Assembly: GCF_000718785.1 (NCBI RefSeq)
Contig: NZ_JOCA01000009.1
Span: 248,001-312,000, forward strand
Direction of reading: 5' to 3'
DNA: 64,000 nt
DNA from: Streptomyces sp. NRRL WC-3626
GTDB lineage: Bacteria > Actinomycetota > Actinomycetes > Streptomycetales > Streptomycetaceae
A program made the translations under genes and the position numbers. Under the pieces are notes generated by a model. That model ran no database searches. It saw only the letters and a list, made by a program, of their open reading frames with translations, and was not told the DNA's origin. Each line of letters begins with the position of its first letter. The first letter of the stretch is position 1. Of this stretch, positions 60,178 through 64,000 are shown one piece after another.

Positions 60178-60661
60178 CCGGGGCGCCGTCACCGCCGGCG
60201 CCGCCCACCGGAGCGGCGTCGGACACGGTGTCGGCCGGCCGCCGCGGACGGCCGTCGTACGTCATCAGCAGCAGCACGATGAGCGCGAACACGACGACCA
60301 TGTAGCCGAACGCGGTCGGGCCGACCAGGCCCCAGGTGGCCGCGCCCAGCAGCGCGTGCACCACCGCCGCGCTGATCAGCAGCACCCTGCCGAGCCCGGC
60401 GGGCGACCGGTCGCGTACGCCGGCGAGCAGGGCCACCACACCGCACAGCGCGAAGTAGAGCCCGAAGACGACTCCGCCGGCCTTCGAGGACGTCGACATC
60501 ATGTCCGGGTCGAGCCCGGCCAGCGACATGTCCTGGCGGTCGACGACGGAGGCCAGCACCCAGTTCAGCGCCGCGACGCCGAGCGCCTCCGCGAACAGTA
60601 CGAGCGCCACGACCCATGCCACCGGTCTGCGTACCACCGGCCCCCACCCACTTTCGAGCAC
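60146..60661 (-). CDS. Four-helix integral membrane protein
   Basis: A 171-residue protein with four hydrophobic segments (about 14-34, 58-78, 88-108 and 113-135) and a Pro/Ala-rich C-terminal tail. GTG at 60661 was chosen because GGGG lies about 12 bp upstream and because the longer frame to 60778 enters the accA2 leader. It converges on maf, with a 32-bp overlap of coding regions. No function known. Confidence 0.75.
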   Translation of the reverse strand: MLESGWGPVVRRPVAWVVALVLFAEALGVAALNWVLASVVDRQDMSLAGLDPDMMSTSSKAGGVVFGLYFALCGVVALLAGVRDRSPAGLGRVLLISAAVVHALLGAATWGLVGPTAFGYMVVVFALIVLLLMTYDGRPRRPADTVSDAAPVGGAGGDGAPVTPPAAPTVP

Positions 60662-61001
60662 GCTTGCCGTTACCCCGAGTATGTTCGGGACGTCGCGAAG
60701 GCTACTAACGGGTAAACCTCGGTACAAGGGTTCCGCCGAGGGCAAAGAATCATTGGGCCATTCGTAGGGACTCCACAAAGAAACCCAGTGGGCCGCAGCA
60801 CGCTCTCACAGAGACCTTGACCACACAGGACGGCTAGGGTTTTCGGGAGGAGTCCTGCGTACCGAGGTGCGACAAGGGATTTCGCGGGTCGAGCGAGCCT
60901 CGTATCACGCTCCGTGTGGGCAAGCTCACCACTGGGGACGGGTCGAAGTGCCGTGTCGGCAGTCCCTAAACTCGGCTTGTTTCAAGGAGGGAGCCTCAAT
61001 C
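60662..61001. other. 340-bp region upstream of accA2
   Basis: Contains the promoters of accA2 and the membrane protein gene. AAGGAGGG at 60984-60991 is the accA2 ribosome site. TTGACC at 60818 could be a -35 element but lacks a -10 at the right spacing. A small ORF reading from 60867 is just an upstream extension of accA2. No operator seen. Confidence 0.55.
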
Positions 61002-62774
61002 GTGCGCAAGGTGCTCATCGCCAACCGTGGCGAAATCGCTGTCCGCGTTGCCCGGGCCTGCCGGGATGCCGGAATCGCGAGCGTTGCCGTCTACGCCGAC
61101 CCGGACCGGGACGCTCTGCATGTCCGCGCCGCGGATGAGGCGTTCGCCCTGGGCGGTGACACTCCGGCCACCAGCTACCTCGACATCGACAAGGTGCTGA
61201 ACGCCGCGCGTGAATCGGGCGCGGACGCCATCCACCCCGGCTACGGCTTCCTCTCCGAGAACGCGGAGTTCGCCCAGGCCGTGCTGGACGCCGGGCTGAT
61301 CTGGATCGGTCCGCCGCCGCAGGCCATCCGCGACCTCGGTGACAAGGTCGCCGCCCGGCACATCGCGCAGCGCGCGGGTGCTCCGCTGGTCGCGGGTACG
61401 CCGGATCCCGTCTCGGGCGCGGACGAGGTCGTCGCCTTCGCCGAGGAGCACGGGCTGCCGATCGCGATCAAGGCGGCGTTCGGTGGTGGCGGGCGTGGTC
61501 TGAAGGTGGCGCGCACGCTGGAGGAGGTGCCGGAGCTGTACGAGTCCGCGGTGCGGGAGGCGGTCGCCGCCTTCGGTCGCGGCGAGTGCTTCGTCGAGCG
61601 CTACCTGGACAAGCCGCGGCACGTGGAGACGCAGTGCCTGGCCGACAAGTACGGCAACGTGGTCGTGGTCTCCACCCGTGACTGCTCGCTGCAGCGGCGG
61701 CACCAGAAGCTGGTCGAGGAGGCCCCGGCGCCGTTCCTGTCGGACGCTCAGGTGGCGCAGCTGTACTCCGCCTCCAAGGCGATCCTGAAGGAGGCCGGGT
61801 ACGTCGGCGCGGGCACCGTGGAGTTCCTCGTCGGCCTCGACGGCACGATCTCCTTCCTCGAGGTCAACACACGTCTGCAGGTCGAGCACCCGGTGACCGA
61901 GGAGGTCGCGGGGATCGACCTCGTGCGGGAGATGTTCCGCATCGCGGACGGGGAGGAGCTGGGGTACGGCGATCCGGTGCTGCGGGGTCACTCGTTCGAG
62001 TTCCGCATCAACGGTGAGGACCCGGGGCGCAACTTCCTGCCGGCGCCCGGCACGGTGACGACGTTCGCCGCGCCGTCGGGGCCGGGTGTGCGGCTGGACG
62101 CGGGCGTGGAGTCCGGGTCGGTGATCGGGCCGGCGTGGGACTCGCTGCTGGCGAAGCTGATCGTGACCGGGCGTACGCGCAAAGAGGCGCTGGAGCGGGC
62201 CTCCCGTGCGCTGGAGGAGTTCCAGGTCGAGGGCATGGCGACCGCGATCCCGTTCCACCGTGCGGTGGTGCGGGACGCGGCGTTCGCTCCGGAGCTGACC
62301 GGTTCGGCGGATCCGTTCACGGTTCACACGCGGTGGATCGAGACGGAGTTCGTCAACGAGATCAAGCCGTTCGCCGCCGCCCTCGACGCGGGGGCGGACG
62401 AGGAGGCCGACCGCGAGACGGTCGTCGTCGAGGTCGGCGGCAAGCGTCTGGAGGTCTCGCTGCCGGCGTCGCTGGGCATGTCCCTGGCCCGTACGGGGCT
62501 GGCGGCGGGCGCGAAGCCGAAGCGGCGGGCGGCGAAGAAGTCGGGGCCGGTGGCCTCGGGTGACACGCTGGCCTCGCCGATGCAGGGCACGATCGTGAAG
62601 CTCGCGGTGGAGGAGGGGCAGGAGGTCAAGGAGGGCGATCTGGTCGTCGTCCTGGAGGCCATGAAGATGGAACAGCCCATCAACGCCCACCGCTCGGGCA
62701 CGGTCAAGGGCCTGGCGGCGGAGGTCGGCGCGTCGATCACCTCGGGCGCGGCGATCTGCGAGATCAAGGACTGA
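61002..62774 (+). CDS. accA2: Acyl-CoA carboxylase alpha subunit (biotin carboxylase and carrier)
   Basis: A 590-residue protein that carboxylates biotin with ATP and bicarbonate, shared by acetyl- and propionyl-CoA carboxylases. Residues about 1-450: [28 protein letters not shown], the ATP-grasp [12 protein letters not shown], and [14 protein letters not shown]. The carrier domain at the end holds [10 protein letters not shown] with the biotinylated Lys555. GTG at 61002 with AAGGAGGG upstream decides the start. A terminator hairpin follows. Confidence 0.95.
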   Translation: MRKVLIANRGEIAVRVARACRDAGIASVAVYADPDRDALHVRAADEAFALGGDTPATSYLDIDKVLNAARESGADAIHPGYGFLSENAEFAQAVLDAGLIWIGPPPQAIRDLGDKVAARHIAQRAGAPLVAGTPDPVSGADEVVAFAEEHGLPIAIKAAFGGGGRGLKVARTLEEVPELYESAVREAVAAFGRGECFVERYLDKPRHVETQCLADKYGNVVVVSTRDCSLQRRHQKLVEEAPAPFLSDAQVAQLYSASKAILKEAGYVGAGTVEFLVGLDGTISFLEVNTRLQVEHPVTEEVAGIDLVREMFRIADGEELGYGDPVLRGHSFEFRINGEDPGRNFLPAPGTVTTFAAPSGPGVRLDAGVESGSVIGPAWDSLLAKLIVTGRTRKEALERASRALEEFQVEGMATAIPFHRAVVRDAAFAPELTGSADPFTVHTRWIETEFVNEIKPFAAALDAGADEEADRETVVVEVGGKRLEVSLPASLGMSLARTGLAAGAKPKRRAAKKSGPVASGDTLASPMQGTIVKLAVEEGQEVKEGDLVVVLEAMKMEQPINAHRSGTVKGLAAEVGASITSGAAICEIKD

Positions 62775-62779
62775 CCGAC

Positions 62780-62814
62780 CCCGCCCCCACCGGCTCGACG
62801 CCGGTGGGGGCGGG
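62780..62814. terminator. Perfect 14-bp-arm terminator after accA2
   Basis: CCCGCCCCCACCGG (62780-62793) and CCGGTGGGGGCGGG (62801-62814) pair perfectly around CTCGACG. It lies between accA2 and the convergent DeoR gene. Confidence 0.85.
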
Positions 62815-62844
62815 CCCCGGATGCCTGCGGAGCGGCTTTCGGAC

Positions 62845-63789
62845 TCAGCGGCGGCGCAAGTCCGCCACCCGTGCCCCCCGCTCACTCCCCTGCGCCGGCT
62901 CCCCCGCCGCCGCCCCCAGCGCCACGGCCGTGCGTAACCCACCCGGCCCCTGCCGGCGAGGCCCGGGCAGGGGGACGTCCCGGCGCTGGCGCCCCGCCGA
63001 AGCCCCCTCACCCCCAGCGACAGCGATCTGCACACCCTGATCGGCCAGCGCCTGCAGCTCCGTCGCCGCCCGCTCGTCATGCCCCGCCGGCTCGTCCGTC
63101 ACCAGCCGCGTGATCAGATCCGTGGGCACCGTCTGGAACATCGTGTCCGTACCGAGCTTGGTGTGGTCCGCGAGGACCACGACCTCCGCCGCGGCCTGGA
63201 CCAGCGCACGGTCGACCGACGCCGACAGCATGTTGGACGTGGACAGCCCGCGCTCGGCGGTGAGCCCGCTCCCGGACAGGAACGCGCGGGACACCCGCAG
63301 CCCCTGCAGGGACTGCTCCGCACCACTGCCCACCAGGGCGTAGTTCGAGCCGCGGAGCGTCCCGCCGGTCATCACGACCTCCACCCGGTTGGCATGGGCC
63401 AACGCCTGGGCGACCAGCAGGGAGTTGGTGACGACGGTCAGGCCGGGTACGCGGGCCAGCCGGCGGGCCAGTTCCTGCGTGGTGGTACCCGCGCCGACCA
63501 CGATGGCCTCGCCCTCGTCCACCATATTCGCGGCGAGGTCGGCGATCGCGGTCTTCTCGGCGGTCGCGAGATGTGACTTCTGCGGAAAACCGGACTCTCG
63601 CGTGAAACCGCCCGGCAGTACCGCACCGCCGTGCCGGCGGTCGAGGAGTCCTTCTGCCTCCAGTGCGCGCACGTCCCGCCGTACGGTCACTTCGGAGGTC
63701 TGGACGACGCGGGCAAGCTCACGGAGCGACACGGCCCCGTTGGCTCGCACCATTTCGAGGATCAATTGGCGACGTTCTGCAGCGAACAC
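62845..63789 (-). CDS. DeoR-family regulator with an Arg/Gly-rich tail
   Basis: A 314-residue regulator. The helix-turn-helix is at about 1-55 (AAERRQLILEMVRANGAVSL, LRELARVVQTSEVTVRR), and the ligand domain at about 75-245 has the family features VVGAGTTTQELARRL and VLADHTKLG. Phosphorylated sugars are usual ligands. After about 255 a tail of some 55 residues, rich in Arg, Gly and Pro, extends beyond the usual family length; it could be an authentic tail or read-through after a lost stop. ATG at 63789. Confidence 0.88.
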   Translation of the reverse strand: MFAAERRQLILEMVRANGAVSLRELARVVQTSEVTVRRDVRALEAEGLLDRRHGGAVLPGGFTRESGFPQKSHLATAEKTAIADLAANMVDEGEAIVVGAGTTTQELARRLARVPGLTVVTNSLLVAQALAHANRVEVVMTGGTLRGSNYALVGSGAEQSLQGLRVSRAFLSGSGLTAERGLSTSNMLSASVDRALVQAAAEVVVLADHTKLGTDTMFQTVPTDLITRLVTDEPAGHDERAATELQALADQGVQIAVAGGEGASAGRQRRDVPLPGPRRQGPGGLRTAVALGAAAGEPAQGSERGARVADLRRR

Positions 63790-63899
63790 GAAACTGACAG
63801 TAACGCCGACGACCGTCTGCTTTCAGCAGTTTGCGCTGAATAGCAGAAGTTGTTCGCACGGCCCTGCACCAAGTGGTATAGGACCGTCATTTGGGAACG

Positions 63900-64000
63900 T
63901 CAGCCCTCGCCGCCGGCCTTCCGGGTGTGCAACTGCCGTGCCACCTCGGCGATCGAGCCCGACAGGGAGGGATAGACCGTGAAGGCGTTCGCGATCTGTT
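63900..64000 (-). CDS. C-terminal fragment of a pyridine nucleotide-disulfide oxidoreductase
   Basis: Only the last 32 residues or so are in the window, ending at TGA 63900-63902. The sequence QIANAFTVYPSLSGSIAEVA with a short RQLHTRKAGGEG tail resembles the end of the NAD(P)H-quinone dehydrogenase (LpdA-like) flavoproteins of actinobacteria. The rest of the gene lies beyond 64000. Confidence 0.7.
   Translation of the reverse strand, partial: QIANAFTVYPSLSGSIAEVARQLHTRKAGGEG

Noticed and set aside
1..64000. tRNA, rRNA, phage or integrative-element genes.
   Set aside because: I looked for tRNA-like TTCGA arms, integrase and recombinase motifs and found none; gene content is that of core chromosome.

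Overview
The window is very G+C-rich, almost every codon ends in G or C, and GTG or TTG starts and four-base ATGA/GTGA gene overlaps are common. With mycothiol chemistry (Mca), a GTP-dependent PEP carboxykinase, a PccB/PccE/AccA2 acyl-CoA carboxylase, a cytosolic class III cyclase and many MarR, IclR, DeoR and XRE regulators, this points to a Streptomyces chromosome. From memory, the order accA2, maf, pccE, pccB, birA, cya, enoyl-CoA hydratase, GGDEF, hutH ... greA, mca ... pckG matches the chromosomal core of Streptomyces coelicolor read backwards. I could not check this by search.

Layout. 1-2.2 kb: the tail of an unknown gene, an Nramp-like transporter and an acidic protein. 2.3-9.2 kb: two divergent operons around a perfect 21-bp inverted repeat. 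One side encodes a PfkB kinase, an IclR regulator, RidA and a GntP permease; the other a D-serine-dehydratase-like PLP enzyme and an N-acyl-D-amino-acid deacylase. Together they read as a pathway for N-acylated 2-amino sugar acids or D-amino acids. 9.2-15.9 kb: secreted trypsin-like protease, aminotransferase, SUKH-type protein, an IS200/IS605-type TnpB remnant, a cupin/MarR pair with twin operators, and a frameshifted secreted protein. 16.0-20.5 kb: a compact four-gene operon (solute-binding protein, TelA, solute-binding/VWA lipoprotein, XpaC-like protein), the best candidate for an uncharacterised envelope or stress system. 20.7-29.8 kb: pckG, HlyIII, Mut7-C, a thioredoxin-domain protein and a STAND NTPase with TPR repeats.

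29.8-30.3 kb has no gene but holds a 44-bp tandem array and one copy of a dispersed 69-bp repeat. 30.3-41 kb: mca, DUF4307 and greA; a drug-type ABC exporter with a palindrome filling its promoter spacer; threonine dehydratase; a MarR regulator; a sigma-like/small membrane protein pair; cystathionine gamma-lyase/synthase; alcohol dehydrogenase with a divergent XRE regulator. 42.3-50.5 kb is envelope-related: a subtilisin, a MacB/FtsX-type transporter, an L,D-transpeptidase and a sortase substrate. 50.5-64 kb: hutH, a GAF-GGDEF protein, enoyl-CoA hydratase, adenylate cyclase, then birA (biotin ligase) directly beside its substrates' genes pccB/pccE and accA2, with maf between, and finally a DeoR regulator and the end of a flavoprotein reductase gene.

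No tRNA, rRNA or CRISPR was seen. Function calls rest on motifs and remembered family features, not searches.
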